In this document: piece after piece, positions 1 to 10,566 of the stretch
How the letters are laid out: the number at the start of each line of letters is the position of its first letter
Position numbering within the stretch: position 1 is the stretch's first letter
NCBI RefSeq assembly: GCF_963675165.1
Contig: NC_087393.1
Location: 2,051,502 to 2,115,501, forward strand
Length of the DNA: 64,000 bases
DNA from: Halichondria panicea
Lineage: Eukaryota; Porifera; Demospongiae; Suberitida; Halichondriidae
Direction of reading: 5' to 3'
Position numbers and translations under genes: made by a program
The notes under the pieces: generated by a model
The model's database searches: none
What the model saw: the letters and a program-made list of their open reading frames with translations, nothing else
What the model was told of the DNA's origin: nothing

Positions 1-130
1 TTCCCAAACCAGGCCTTACGTTTTCTTAACTGTACGCCCATTTCTTTCTTTGCTGCCTCACTATGTCTTTCTTATGTTTATGGATGAACAGTGACAACAG
101 CAAGAAAAAGTAAGGCCTGGGAACGAGGCT
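1..130. mobile_element. Small inverted-repeat element, cut by the left edge
   Basis: The first 19 bases are matched in inverted orientation by bases 104-121 (core AGGCCTTAC / GTAAGGCCT), and the right arm ends CGAGGCT. The same arm sequence (AGCCTCG, then CCCAGGC, then TTACTTTTTC) recurs as single ends near 29085-29112 and 60145-60172. It looks like a MITE whose left tip lies before base 1. No transposase is visible. Confidence 0.5.
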
Positions 131-480
131 AAGCATTTGTACAGTGCGTTTATTTCGTACTCGTACCATTTAACAGCTGAATATATCATGAATTTTTTGG
201 GTATGAGTAAAGAGCTAGTTGTGTGATATGGCTATAGCAAGCGTTTTCTAGGGACTGTTGTAGATCTAAGATCCACAAAAACATGCAATGTGAAGCCGGG
301 GGAACACCAAGAAGCAGAATAGAGATCGAACGAGAGCATAACTCTGATCCGTTCATTCATATGTGGGTTTTACGGTGGTAGTTTTTTTTTGCTATCAAAA
401 CGGAAATGCTCCAAATGTACTTACATGTGTAGTACGTAAACGAAACGGGAACTTTGTTTACTGTACATTGATGTACGTAT
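130..480. repeat. R1 repeat, right-hand part
   Basis: This stretch matches the tail of the R1 repeat (compare 36760-37060 and 57220-57480): the block with CATTTAACAGCTG, then a segment with AACACCAA and TAACTCTGATCCGTT, then an AAACGGAAATG / ACGGGAAC block shared with 37850-37920 and 58500-58550. It precedes the ANK exon at 559 in the same way that related sequence precedes the exons at 38025 and 58658. No gene is seen in it. Confidence 0.5.
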
Positions 481-558
481 ACCTTAGCGTCTATTTGAGC
501 TATACTTCAATTCAGGAATCGAAATAATGAATACAACTACACTGACTCGTACACTCAC

Positions 559-657
559 ATTTGTTTGTACATCAACAATGGCCCCAGCTTCAAGCAAGAG
601 CTCCACACACTTCTGGTGATCACAGAAACTGGCTGCGTAGAGAGAGGACTGTCTCCA
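559..657 (-). CDS. ANK exon, gene 1 (class B)
   Basis: Exactly 99 bp, 33 codons, phase 0 at both ends. Acceptor TTACAG lies at the high-coordinate side and donor GTGAGT at the low side. The translation begins WRQSSLYAASF and contains HQKCVELLLEAGA, a normal ANK helix-turn-helix pattern. The sister exon at 42851 has FYGHQ where this has FCDHQ. Confidence 0.8.
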
Positions 658-3600
658 CTGTAATGTAAACGACAACAAAATAGTTATTATAATTATGGAT
701 TTGTCCTCATGCACTCACTGGTCCATGCAACACCACTCCTATATATACGACTGTATATTGTACATACATAGTTTAATAGACACATATCTGGTACACCCAT
801 GAAAGTGATGCTCGATCTGCTTAATGACAACCTCACCACCTGAGATACATACATAGTCTTGATTTGACACTACTGCATGTAACAGTGGAACCATGCTTTA
901 CGGCCATCCCTGAATAACTACGATCTGTTACATTATAACAGCCAAAATCAAAGCTCCAGATCGCAGACACATGTACTTCAGTATAGAGGCGACCACATAA
1001 CAGGCAGAAAATTATTGCTGAGATATGTATCATTGTGCATGATCTATGAAAATCTAGCTCTAACTTGATCCTATACAAAGCTTGCAAGACATAAAGAGAA
1101 ACATTGATTTTGTAGTACAGTCACATAAATGAAGCTCTCAACTACATACACCTCTCTGTATCAAAACCTTACTCCCCATGGCAGAAAATTTACGGGAAGG
1201 AGGCAACCGCCCCCGCAAATTTTAAACCAGAAACACACTAATTATCGCGTAGAAGCGCATGCAAATGGCAGAAAACTGCTACTTACCTTCATCAACAAGA
1301 CAGTATGTGATAGAGCTCATTTCTGCTTATTCTACATACCTAGTTGGCTAGTTATCCAGAAGTTAGCTAGCCAGAGGTGAGTTACTGAAATTTGAAGTTA
1401 AATAGTACAGGAGGCAAGGGCCTCCTCTGCCTCATTGCTAGTTACGCCCCTGCAGGGGCGTAGGGAGCTTTGGGGGCTGGAGTCCCCCTTCCTCTGCAGA
1501 AGTACCAACAGGAGTCTTTCTTCTATGTACAACTTTTGAGCGTGGGCTACTACAGCAATACAGTACTGGTACAGATTATTGGCACGATCAGCATGCCCAA
1601 GAGCTAGCTAGTAACTTGAGACTGCAGTGCGCTAAGATAAGCTTACATCATGGAAGTGACGTTTATACTTGTGTACTGTGAACTAAATAATGCCAGAAGT
1701 TAGGTATGTGAGACTAATTTAAAGCTGCCTTAATTGTCACAGACACTGGACCACTATTTCACAAGGAGTAGTGAGCCTCAAGCAGCTTGCCAAGCTCTAG
1801 TGCAATTTGAGTGCCGATATGAAGAACCAGCAAAGTAACTGAATAGCTGTACTGTTGCTAGTTAGACATCAGACATTCAATATAGAATCATCCATAAGAT
1901 GTTAAAACCGCTAGCTAGAACTAGCTGTAGTTGGCCCTAATCATAATTTTTGTTGTTGTTTATAGCAGGATAAGAGCTGACTTCCTGGAATTCAGTAATT
2001 GATTAGGAGGAGGGTATAGTTTCTGGTGTAACCCCTAAAATATATGGTGCATACGGGGTTCTAGCAATAAGCCTCCTTTCCCATAATTCTGCCTACGCCC
2101 CTGCATGGGGTCTGTTATAATTACAGACACTGTACCCTCTGCTCAGGAACTCTATATATATCTTTCTATTCCCCAAGATCAACTTTTGAAAATAACCAAT
2201 CTCAGTCACATGACTAACCAGTGAAAATTGAATTACTGCTTTGCCGTGTTTTGTGGCTGCTTGTTTCTGCAGCCTTTTCAAATCTAAACAACCATTTAGC
2301 AGAGTCCTAAGGTTCAAAATTACTGGCTAAAATTAACTCTACAGGTGAACGGAAATTAACACTTTAAATTATAACATAAACTATGCAGAACGGCCTTTCC
2401 CCAATGATATTTGTTATAAAGGGTTCCACTGCACAACTAACCTTGTCCAGAATGTTGACGTTAGCTCCAGCTCGAATAAGGACCCTCACCACCTCATCAT
2501 GTCCATTCTTACTGGCCCAGCAAACAACAGTTGTGTTATTCTACAAATGAAACAATGTACATTGTAACATAATTATAGCTGCAATTAACAGACACGAACA
2601 CTCATTCTTCTCACCTGATCAGCCTGGTTGGGATCAGCCCCACCGTCCAGAAGCTCCTGAACCACACCCACATTACCAGCTTTGCACGCTTCCAGGAATG
2701 ACTGCACGGGTAAAGGGCATCAAAGTAACAAATGTCAATTGCCTATGATGTGGGAAACGTGATAGAGTAATTAAAAACCTAACGACATGTTAATAGCACA
2801 ACTAACAGTCCTGAACAAAAATCTAACCAGTATATCTTCTAATTTATCGGACACTTCTAATTAGCCCAGACCAATTTTCTAATACAGCGGACACTCAGGT
2901 ATTTTAATGTTTTAAATATCCGGACAATACCTTGAAAGTTGAGATACATTCCAAGCAACTTATAGCCAGCAAAAGTGCTGCAAGTAGTTTAGATAGCTAC
3001 ACCATGATGGTAAACTAAGAAGATTTAAAATGGTTGCCGCTAACCACAAGACGGAAAATACGAAAGTCTGCTACAACATAGTCAATAACAATTCATGCAT
3101 ACCCTCCAATCTTTTCATGCCTCACTCTCCCCCTCACCCCCCATAAGCCATTTGTAAGCACCATTGCACATAAGTCTTCCTTTTTATAGAAGTCATTACT
3201 CATTACAATGCTTTACCTATAGTTTTATTGTAGATAGTACATCTCCTTTTAGTTTTAAACAGAAATTGCATTGTCTATTTAATACTTAGCTGCGGCACTC
3301 ACTGTAATCATACATTGTTAAGTCTTGTTTAATTTTTAATTGAGCGCCAAGTAAATCCTGGAATTATTGGCGCTTAGGTAAATTAGAAAATAAGATTATA
3401 ACGCGGCCTGTAATCGAGGCTCTACATACAACTGATCTATGATAGCCTCGTAGAAATACGACAGCTACTAGCACTCTTGCTAGTTGCAACTCTAATAATA
3501 TTAATATTATAATCATGCTCCAAACTGGAATTATAGTTTTTTTCTTATTTTGTGCCCAACTGGAAAATCATGTTGTAATTAGAAAAACGGTATATATACC

Positions 3601-4866
3601 ATAATTATACTCTATAGGACAAACCCAAAGTTTTTGCAAATCTTATAATTTACTGCAGTTATGGAAGCAGCTAGCTCTATAAGTATGTATATATACTTAC
3701 ATGTGCTGACAATTACATTTCCTTGTGGATACACTAGTATATACGTAACATAGGAAGTAATTAACCCTTTCCCTCGCACTCACCATTCTGGGGTGCCTGT
3801 GACCCAGCTCTCTGAGTGAGCTCCTCACTTCCTCAACTGCTGGTCTCTGCTCTGGTCGGTCGTGGAGGCAACGAACAGCGAGAGGATAAAGGGCGTGGTT
3901 CTCCCCCATTTGAACATGGACAGATGTGTTTCGTCTCATCAGCTCCATCTTCCCCTCACGCTTGTACACTGCTTCATTAGGATCATTATCAAGAATTCTG
4001 TACACCTTAGGCAAGTCCCCGATGACAGTGTGGATGATGAGATTCCCGAAAGAGAAGATGTCCAGCTTGGTAGTGTAAACGGGATTCTCCACTTGGCTTT
4101 CCGGAGACATGTAGATGAGGTGTCCCGGATTAGTGGACAAGATGGTGGGCACTGTTGGATCCACATACCTGGACACGCCCAGGTCTCCGATCTTGGCAGT
4201 GAGGTCCTCAGTGAGCAGGATGTTGGGAGCAGTGAGATCTCGGTGGATGAGGGGAGGGGTCAGAGAGTGAAGGTAGCGAAGGCCCTTAGATACATCGTAA
4301 AGAATGTGGATTCTAGTGGCAAGGTTTGTGCTGGGATTCTTCTTGACAAAGTCGGCCAGGTCAGAATGAAGCCTCTCCATTATCAGACTGATGTCGTTCT
4401 TGTCATGGCCGTAATGGACTCCCTCAAAGCTGACCACGTTGGGATCATCCAAACTCTTCAGAATGCAACACTCCTTGCGGAATTTTCTCACAATGAACTC
4501 CCTCTGCTGAGTGGGGGCATGAGGGTAGTAGTTGTCAGCTTGGAGCAAGATATTGTGAAGTTTCTTTGCAATACACTTTTTTCCGTTGACTGTGACTTTG
4601 AAGACTATTCCATAGGCCCCTGAGCCCACTTTGTTTTCTTCCAGGCCCAGTCCCTCCACCTGGACCACTAGAGCATCCAGATCCACTTCAGACATTTCAG
4701 CCATCTTGCAAGGATCTAGGAAGGGCGGTGCTTGATGAAAAAATGGCATGCTCAGCTGTGACTCACGTGAAAGAACAAGCCTTGCCATAACGTACCTAGG
4801 ATGGAATGGCTCTGTGCTTACCTTGCTGGTGCTCTGGGTTCTGATTTGCTCGAACGGAATCGTCAT
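559..4866 (-). CDS. Gene 1: kinase-ankyrin fusion gene, 3' end outside the window
   Basis: Gene model on the minus strand with exons 4822-4866, 3784-4704, 2615-2701, 2442-2540 and 559-657, all joined in phase 0. It encodes a protein kinase domain (spliced residues about 35-320) followed by ANK repeats. The exon at 559 ends in a good donor (GTGAGT), so more exons must lie left of base 1. It is the paralogue of gene 2; the same five exons occur at 48218-48262, 47174-48094, 44878-44964, 44680-44778 and 42851-42949. The likely role is a cytoplasmic protein kinase whose ANK stack binds partners or substrates; no signal peptide or membrane segment is visible. The RRN3-like sequence starts 0.7 kb away, head to head. 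Splicing is inferred from sequence only. Confidence 0.75.
658..2441. other. Intron of gene 1 with decayed repeats
   Basis: Some 1.8 kb without a supported exon. It aligns with 42950-44679 in gene 2. It contains old repeat debris with inverted CCCCTGCAGGGGCG around 1448-1463 and a motif with TGCCTACGCCCCTGCA near 2090. Short open frames here are not conserved in the paralogue and I do not treat them as genes. Confidence 0.6.
2442..2540 (-). CDS. ANK exon, gene 1 (second ANK exon)
   Basis: 99 bp, phase 0, acceptor TTTGTAG and donor GTTAGT. The translation begins NNTTVVCWASKNGHDEVV and ends ANVNILDK. The sister exon at 44680 differs at a few residues. Confidence 0.8.
2615..2701 (-). CDS. First ANK exon after the kinase, gene 1
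   Basis: 87 bp, 29 codons, phase 0, acceptor CCGTGCAG and donor GTGAGA. It encodes SFLEACKAGNVGVVQELL followed by DGGADPNQADQ, the shortened capping repeat that joins the kinase to the ANK stack. The sister exon is 44878-44964. Confidence 0.8.
2702..3783. other. Intron between the kinase and first ANK exon of gene 1
   Basis: About 1.1 kb aligning with 44965-47173 of gene 2, where two transposons (45459-46045 and 46525-47080) add length. In this copy both insertion sites are empty (around 3190-3200 and 3695-3704). Bases about 2970-3160 are a decayed relative of the LINE-like tail at 45225-45431. A hairpin-forming segment with CGAGGCT and AGCCTCG lies near 3415-3450. Confidence 0.6.
3784..4704 (-). 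CDS. Protein kinase domain exon, gene 1
   Basis: Open for 307 codons from MAEMSEVDLDALV to HRHPRM, with acceptor TTGCAAG and donor GTGAGT. Numbering on the spliced protein (15 residues from exon 1): glycine loop GSGAYG at 42-47, beta-3 lysine in CIAKK at about 62, helix-C glutamate in RKECC at about 93, catalytic loop HRDLTAPN at 169-176, DLG in place of DFG at 189-191, SPE in place of APE at about 215-217. All core catalytic residues are present, so it should be active. The loop form resembles tyrosine-kinase-like (TKL) kinases and related sponge kinases; Ser/Thr or dual specificity is likely, but this is inference. The unspliced frame runs on to 3697, but the donor and the continuing paralogue argue that those codons are intronic. 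Confidence 0.85.
4822..4866 (-). CDS. First coding exon of gene 1
   Basis: 45 bp from ATG at 4866, 15 codons (MTIPFEQIRTQSTSK), then donor GTAAGC. The open frame continues through 4705-4821, but three points favour an intron there: good donor and acceptor sites, a second in-frame ATG directly after the acceptor, and much higher divergence, including a 6-bp indel, against gene 2 at 48095-48217. Confidence 0.65.
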
Positions 4867-5555
4867 CTTTTAATTTAAGAAGTATGAAGAAGATATTAAT
4901 TTCTAGATCTATAAAGAGTTGTAAATGAACATTAATTATTGTTCATTAATTTTTTCTACACTGCAGATTGAGTGCATCATCATGATCGATCACACAAGTA
5001 CAAATAATTATACAAGGCCGCCATGATAATGTGTTAAAAAGTGTATGGCAGTTTTCAATACCGTATAGTGAGCAGGTAATTTTTACGTGGTAAAATATTG
5101 TTTTATACATCAGGTGATTTTCAATTTTCGTTTGCTTCATTGCATGCACTGTATTGCATGTTTTCCGGTAGGTTTTTCGGATTCAGCTTTCCCACTAAAC
5201 CCACGGAAATTACTGTATTAACATATTGACGGGAAATTTTCGGTGCAAAATTTGCGTTTTAAGTTCGAGGCAGAGTAATTTAATATACATGTACTGGGAT
5301 AAACTCCCACACACCAGTACTTCTTCGCATGCAAAGTTATTGGTGGGTGTGGTTTCCTTGCTTTGAAGCGCGAATATTTGAACCCACGGACATTCCTGCT
5401 GAGGGCTCTGGAGCCAAATAGCAAAATGTGCACCAGCGAAAATTTCTCGCTATAGTAATCAAAAATCTTAAAAATTATTTTATTCGTTCAATTATTTTAC
5501 CTGTCGCACATAATTGTAAACTTTTTGATTAAGAAATTATTGCACACAAACACAG
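4867..5555. promoter_or_regulatory. Intergenic region between gene 1 kinase and RRN3-like sequence
   Basis: About 0.7 kb separating the divergent kinase and RRN3-like genes. It should hold the gene 1 promoter, though no specific element is identified. The block is conserved at 48263-48930 and again at 49150-49800, so it exists three times here. It includes an inverted-repeat pair around ACCGTATAG (5060) and GAAATTACTGTAT (5208), like the MITE at 11414. Confidence 0.45.
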
Positions 5556-5783
5556 ATTGTTACCTCCTCCAGAGATTCTCATGGTTCAACAATAATCCAG
5601 ACACTGTCCAGCTGTACCTCATCAAGAACTATCCCTTCAAAGGGAGGGGACCAGACATTCAAGTGAGCTGCTACTGTATTCTGAGATACAAGGTTGGCAT
5701 GTAACTGCTTTGGTCAGAAGCGTAGAAAATAATTTCCATTGCATGGAAGCCACGCGTATTATATGATGTGTGAACATCTGTTC

Positions 5784-5834
5784 TAGTCTCGTGGACCAGC
5801 CGATATATTATCAGGGTCTGGGTCCGCGAGACTA
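5784..5834. mobile_element. 51-bp miniature inverted-repeat element
   Basis: Starts TAGTCTCGTGGACC and ends GGTCCGCGAGACTA: 14-bp terminal inverted repeats with one mismatch. It is flanked by 9-bp direct repeats CATCTGTTC at 5775-5783 and 5835-5843. The paralogous site at about 50238-50246 has the target once and no element. The tips share TAGTCTC with the element at 5922, and the 9-bp duplication fits Mutator-like transposition. Confidence 0.85.
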
Positions 5835-5921
5835 CATCTGTTCAGGGCAGCATGGATGCTCTACTCTATTACAAAAGGCTAGCTAGATAAATCATTCTGC
5901 TAGACAGTTACATGCAAGCTA

Positions 5922-6387
5922 TAGTCTCATGAATCAGTCGCGCTTAGAATGTCCGTCTGAGCACTTTGGTTATGACTTTTTTGGCCAGGTCGGAATTCCG
6001 GCCTGACCAATCAGATCGAAGATTGACAAAATTAAAGGAAATAAAGAATGACGAGAAGTGTATGCGTTTATACAGTAGGACGCATATATAGCTAGCCGCT
6101 AATCAGCCTAACTGTGGCTACTGTTAGCCAGTCAAAGAGCAATAGTAAGTTGAGTTGACTGCACAATAGTGCTGTGCAACCTTTTCTTGTTCTTTTAGCA
6201 ACGTTCTTGGAGCAAGCCAAACAAAAATTCATAGCTGCTAGTCAAGCGTTCGCGGTTGACCTTTTGCATGCGTTAAATTCTTTTGGTTTTGACACTGACG
6301 TAATGACAATTAACATTCCATTATGGAATGACCTCTATACTAAAGTGCTCAGACGGACGTTCTAAGTGCGGCTGATTCATGAGACTA
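5922..6387. mobile_element. Mutator-like MITE, 466 bp
   Basis: Terminal inverted repeats of about 46 bp (5922-5967 and 6342-6387) with about four mismatches, starting TAGTCTCATGAATCAG. A perfect 9-bp target duplication TGCAAGCTA lies at 5913-5921 and 6388-6396. It sits in an RRN3 intron. A 63-codon open frame inside (6174-6365) runs into the right arm and shows no transposase motif. Confidence 0.85.
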
Positions 6388-7599
6388 TGCAAGCTAAACC
6401 TATATATGTATAGGCGGGGGAGAGCTCCAGCCCTTCGCCATTGTTGGTGAATAGCTTCACAGCACTAATCTGTACCTGCACTAATCTGTACCTGTGTGCA
6501 GGAGGTAGCCCTGAAGAACGTCCTGTATCTGACCACATATACTGCCCTGCCCTCAGAGACGGTGTCTGGGAGCTCATCTTCCATCAGGTGCTCTCTATCG
6601 ATGTGAGTACAATCTACTCGTTGTAAATGCACAGATGTGTTCACTCTATTCCCCTCCTCAAAGGTTGACATCCCCCGTCTTGAGGAGCACGGAGTGGTCA
6701 GTGATGATGCTGATGGTACTCAATTCCATGTTGAAGTGGACACTGTACATGATCCCAGTTACAACAAGGAGGGGTTGAACCTTGAACCATCGTACAGTCA
6801 TGTCCAGGTGATGAGTAACGAGAGTGCTGAAAAAATGGACGTTATGATGACTGTGTTATTGAACCACTTCCACTCACTCTGCTACAATGATGGTGTGTCC
6901 ATAATGTGGTTACCGTATTGTACAACTATAGTGTCATAAGTTGGCATACATTGTAGTCTATAGTTGACTGTTCACAATGCCCCATATAATTAGTATTGTC
7001 CACTACTGTAACAGCAGGTGTGCTTCTTGTGGATCTAGCCAGGCACTTCCTCACACTACTGCTCAAGGTAATGGACTATACGAGGGTCTGTTCATGCTCA
7101 TTAATGGTATCCCACTCTTGCTGCAGATATTTGACCGAATGGTCTTTCCTACCCACGCATGTTCCCACGTCCAGTTCCTCCTCTTCAGACTCACCAGTCT
7201 ACACGAGGTGAGGGGGAGGGTTGTACATGTTCAGTTGTGTAAGTGGATGGTTGTTGTGTATTCAATTATAATTCTGTATGTAGACTTGTGAGAGATCTTT
7301 ACATATTTTTGCTAGTGTCTTATCGTTTTATTTCTTTCAGTCGTTCCCGGGCATCTTCCTGGATTTCCTGTGGGAAAAGGTGTGAACTCCTGTCCAACTA
7401 ACTTAAATATAGAGATAATAATTCTCTATTTTTGTCCAGTTTCAAGATTTCAACACTCCTGCTGTACTGAGACAAACCTGTGCTGCCTATATTGCTAGCT
7501 ACATCGCCAGATCAAAGTTCATTCCCATGATGATGGCCAAACTGTGTCTAAGCATCATGATGCGTCGAATTCATGAGTAAGTTCATGTACTTTTAAAAT

Positions 7600-8168
7600 G
7601 AAAGCACCGCGGGTGCTGATGCCTCGGTGGAGGTGCCAAAGCTACATAACATAAAACTACTAATAGCTAGCTTTTATCATAGAACTGTTCTATCCATGCT
7701 TTTATACACACATCATGATGAACATTTTTGCATGCAATCACAGGGAAACTCAAATAGTGGGTAATGATCGACCATAATTGTTGTTAAAAACGATCGATGC
7801 CAAAAGTTCAAGTCTAAATTAATGGCTGCAAGTCAGCAGAGCCTTGTAGCTCTTTTCTCACTCTTGCAGCTACCAATAGCTAGCGTTATATATAGTGCAG
7901 AGCTAACTACTAAGTAGAGTAGTAACACTCGGTGAACAAGGTTTGCTACGGACTCTTCTGAAAAGTCTGCAATGGCATTCTAAGTAGGCATAACTCGAGA
8001 ACGAAGTTTTATTTTGCAAATCCACAAATAGCATGCCAAGAAAACATGACTAGAAGCCTATAGAAACTCTTCTTGCACTTCATTGATCCTTGAGCAGCTG
8101 AAATAGTCTACACACACACACAAACACACTACTGTATACCTCGCTTGCGCATGCGCACCGAGGCATAA
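7600..8168. mobile_element. MITE in an RRN3 intron (family M2)
   Basis: Begins with a short hairpin (AGCACCGCGGGTGCT) followed by TGCCTCGGTG and ends CGCATGCGCACCGAGGCA. Further copies are at 10567-10985, 29970-30528, 39555-40110, 61028-61610 and inverted at about 50890-51315. An end-only piece is inverted at 25055-25110 and 34515-34570. A CA-rich tract just before the right end is the part that expands in other copies. Confidence 0.7.
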
Positions 8169-8810
8169 CAACCGAGCCCAGCTTATGTAAAAGTCATTGA
8201 CAAATTGATCTGCATAATTATGTTACTGGAAAACCCAATACATGACAGATGATTATATACAGATGTATATTGCTACACTGAGCTGTGCATTTTACCCCTA
8301 CCCCTCAATATTAATTTTGGTAAGGGTTCGTAAATAACACGAGTGTTCTACTATATTGTACATGCCAAATGGGGCAATTCATCACAATGTCCGTGTTATG
8401 CAGGTACTTGGATGGCTGTTCCCCTGACAATATGAAACCAGAGGTCAAACTGCACGGTCCATTCTTCTCACTCTGTCAGGCTGTGTTCTATGTGTTTGTG
8501 TTCAGGCATAAGGCACTACTGGACTCACCAGATGGTGAGTTAAAGATCATTGATAGTAGAAAATCGGTTAAATTGTAGTAGTTACACATCCTCACACCAC
8601 TAGCTGGTAGACTTCAGATACGAGTTTGTTTTAGTTTTGTGGGTACAGGATTGAAATTCTCGAGACAGCTCAATTTTGAAAGAGTCATCTCCTCTCGCCT
8701 CAACCCTCTCAAGGTGAGTACAGTTGCCCAGGTTGTGACCTGACTGTGTGCATTGTGTTAAGACTTACTCTGTATTTTGTCCTTTCCTCACCCTCACAAT
8801 CTGTCCACCC

Positions 8811-8834
8811 ACACACACACACACACACACACAC
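8811..8834. repeat. (AC)12 microsatellite beside a splice acceptor
   Basis: Twelve AC units directly before TCAG, the acceptor of the RRN3 exon starting at 8839. It occupies the place of the usual polypyrimidine tract. Confidence 0.9.
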
Positions 8835-9282
8835 TCAGGTGTGCCTCCCGACAGTAGTGGAAGTGTTTGCCTCCATCACCAACCATCACGAGATAGTGTT
8901 CTGCTACTCCATCTTGGAACAGAATAAACGACTCATTCTCTCCACTCTAGTTGTGACCCCAGAGGTTAAAGTTCAGCAACAGGAGCAAGCCAACCTCCTC
9001 GACTGTTATTTCCCCTTTGACCCCTACTGTCTGAAAAGGTGCTACATGCAATAGTGCTTATGTAAGGGATTAGTTCATTAACAGAGAGGTGCCTGTTATT
9101 TTACACTTTGGGGGACGGAACATTATCCTTGTACCCGGCCTCTTTGTCAGGACAGAGATTTTATTACAGTTAGTGTCGGCCGCCCTTATTCAGAAATTAG
9201 TATCCTTTATCGGAGGTTCCACAGTACGTACTATTAGAGTTGTTGCTATAGCTTAAGTTAGGATCGAGATATGTACAGTACC

Positions 9283-9890
9283 CATCAATAAAAAGTTCCC
9301 GTTCCGTTTGCGTAAAACGCACCGTTCCCGTTTAAACGCATAAAAAAACCGCATAATGAACGCATTGTATTATGCAAAACACTACCGTTTTCACGCATGT
9401 GCAGAAAAATTGCTGAGTAAGCAGATTTGTTAACTTGTGATCGTGTGTACAGTGTAGCAGTAGCTAGCTAGCTAGCTTGTGTACTACAGTATAGCTGATT
9501 GTCTAGCGCTTTAATCCTTTAGTTAGCTTATAGATGCTGTTTTGCAACAGTGCACCGTTTCCCCATGGCAGTTGTTCTCGGTCTCGCATCAGCCCCAAGA
9601 CTAAGTTGCCCTCCATGCAAGTTATGTGTGACCTGGAATGACCGTTTTTGAAGACCATCGTCTCTTCTCCAGTATGTCTGACTGCATGTCTGCGTACTTT
9701 ATAATAGCTAGCTAGCTAGCTAGCTCATTGTACTATAAATCATACAGTATCATTGTGTAAGTAATTTCAAAAAAAAAAGATGATGTCACCGTTTTAATTT
9801 ATAATGAGAAATTGGTCGCGTTCTGCATCCAGTTTAACGCTACCTTTATACGTGCGTTTTTAGAAACGGAACGGGAACTTTTTATTGATG
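9283..9890. mobile_element. 608-bp MITE with perfect 27-bp inverted ends
   Basis: Bases 9283-9309 are the exact reverse complement of 9864-9890 (outer tip CATCAATAAAAAG, then GTTCCCGTTCCGTTT). It contains (TAGC)n tracts near 9465 and 9708. It lies in the intron between RRN3 exons 8839-9038 and 10043-10100. Related GTTCCCGTT blocks occur in R1 repeats (18723, 20325, 27258, 36678, 57143). No clear target duplication was found. Confidence 0.75.
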
Positions 9891-10566
9891 TATACTGTAA
9901 GTCAGTATTGTAAAACTGTTGATTCATCAGAAATTGGTTGTCTTGTAAATTAATTGTTCAGTGGTATCAATCAGTCCATAAATTGCACGACTTTAAAGTT
10001 TGCCATTATTGAGAGATTGTTCACTTGTTGCATTCAACACAGGTCGTCATTGTACGTACAGTCACTCTATCAGGAGTGGGAGGAAATGGAAATAGCAGAG
10101 GTGAGGAAAATGGTGTAAAAGCTTGTCCCTTTTCAATTAAGTGTGTTACGACTATATACAGTTATTTACGCGTAGAGACTCATCGCCATGGTTGCTGGTG
10201 CATGTACGTCACATGATCGACCATTGGTATATTTTTACTAAAACATAATGCCGGCCCTTAGTTATCATTTTGAACTATGATCATGCCAAAGACAAGTCAC
10301 CGATTGTGCCCCAATCACTGTAATTATGTAATGTATTTTTCGCCTCCAAGCTGGAAGATGACCACAGCTCTATGGCCTCCTCTCTCCCCAACAGTCTTCC
10401 CATGACTACCTCACTGGACTCATCACTACCTTACTCTGTGTCACCATCATAGACAGAGCACTTTTTATATTGGATGAAATCATTTTCACTACTGTTCATT
10501 GACAGAATCTATTTGAATATTGAAATTGAATACTGTACATGTATAATTATTAATTGCTATTTCATA

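Larger units (their letters stand above)
5556..10452 (+). pseudogene. RRN3: RRN3 (TIF-IA)-like gene, 5'-truncated and frameshifted
   Basis: Exons: 5556-5692, 6502-6602, 6664-6892, 7018-7067, 7127-7207, 7341-7379, 7440-7576, 8404-8534, 8649-8713, 8839-9038, 10043-10100 and 10351-10452 (TAG stop 10450-10452). Exon phases agree throughout. RRN3 couples RNA polymerase I to the rDNA promoter in the nucleolus. Recognisable family stretches are IFDRMVFPTHACSHVQF, ARSKFIPMMMAKLCLS, HGPFFSLCQAVFYVFVFRHK, LNFERVISSRLNPLK and CYFPFDPYCLKR. Damage: no exons for roughly the first 110-120 family residues; the first exon lacks about 170 bp present in the copy at 49813; exon 6502-6602 appears to carry a 2-bp insertion near 6538-6541, because its first third matches the family in one frame and the rest in another, and its 101-bp length breaks phase by 2. 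The remaining exons are intact, so the loss may be recent. Expression of a C-terminal product cannot be excluded. Confidence 0.85.

Noticed and set aside
1129-1380. 83-codon frame in the gene 1 intron
   Set aside because: Frame is not maintained in the collinear gene 2 sequence near 43420-43670.
3697-3783. C-terminal extension of the kinase frame to a stop at 3697
   Set aside because: A strong donor GTGAGT at 3783, conserved in gene 2, and phase-matched ANK exons downstream make this intronic. Read-through isoforms remain possible.
3862-4623. 253-codon plus-strand open frame (and 47420-48061 in gene 2)
   Set aside because: Antisense shadow of the kinase exon. Its limits differ between paralogues and it has no domain.
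6174-6365. 63-codon frame in the Mutator-like MITE
   Set aside because: Runs into the terminal repeat and has no transposase motif or conserved relative in the window.
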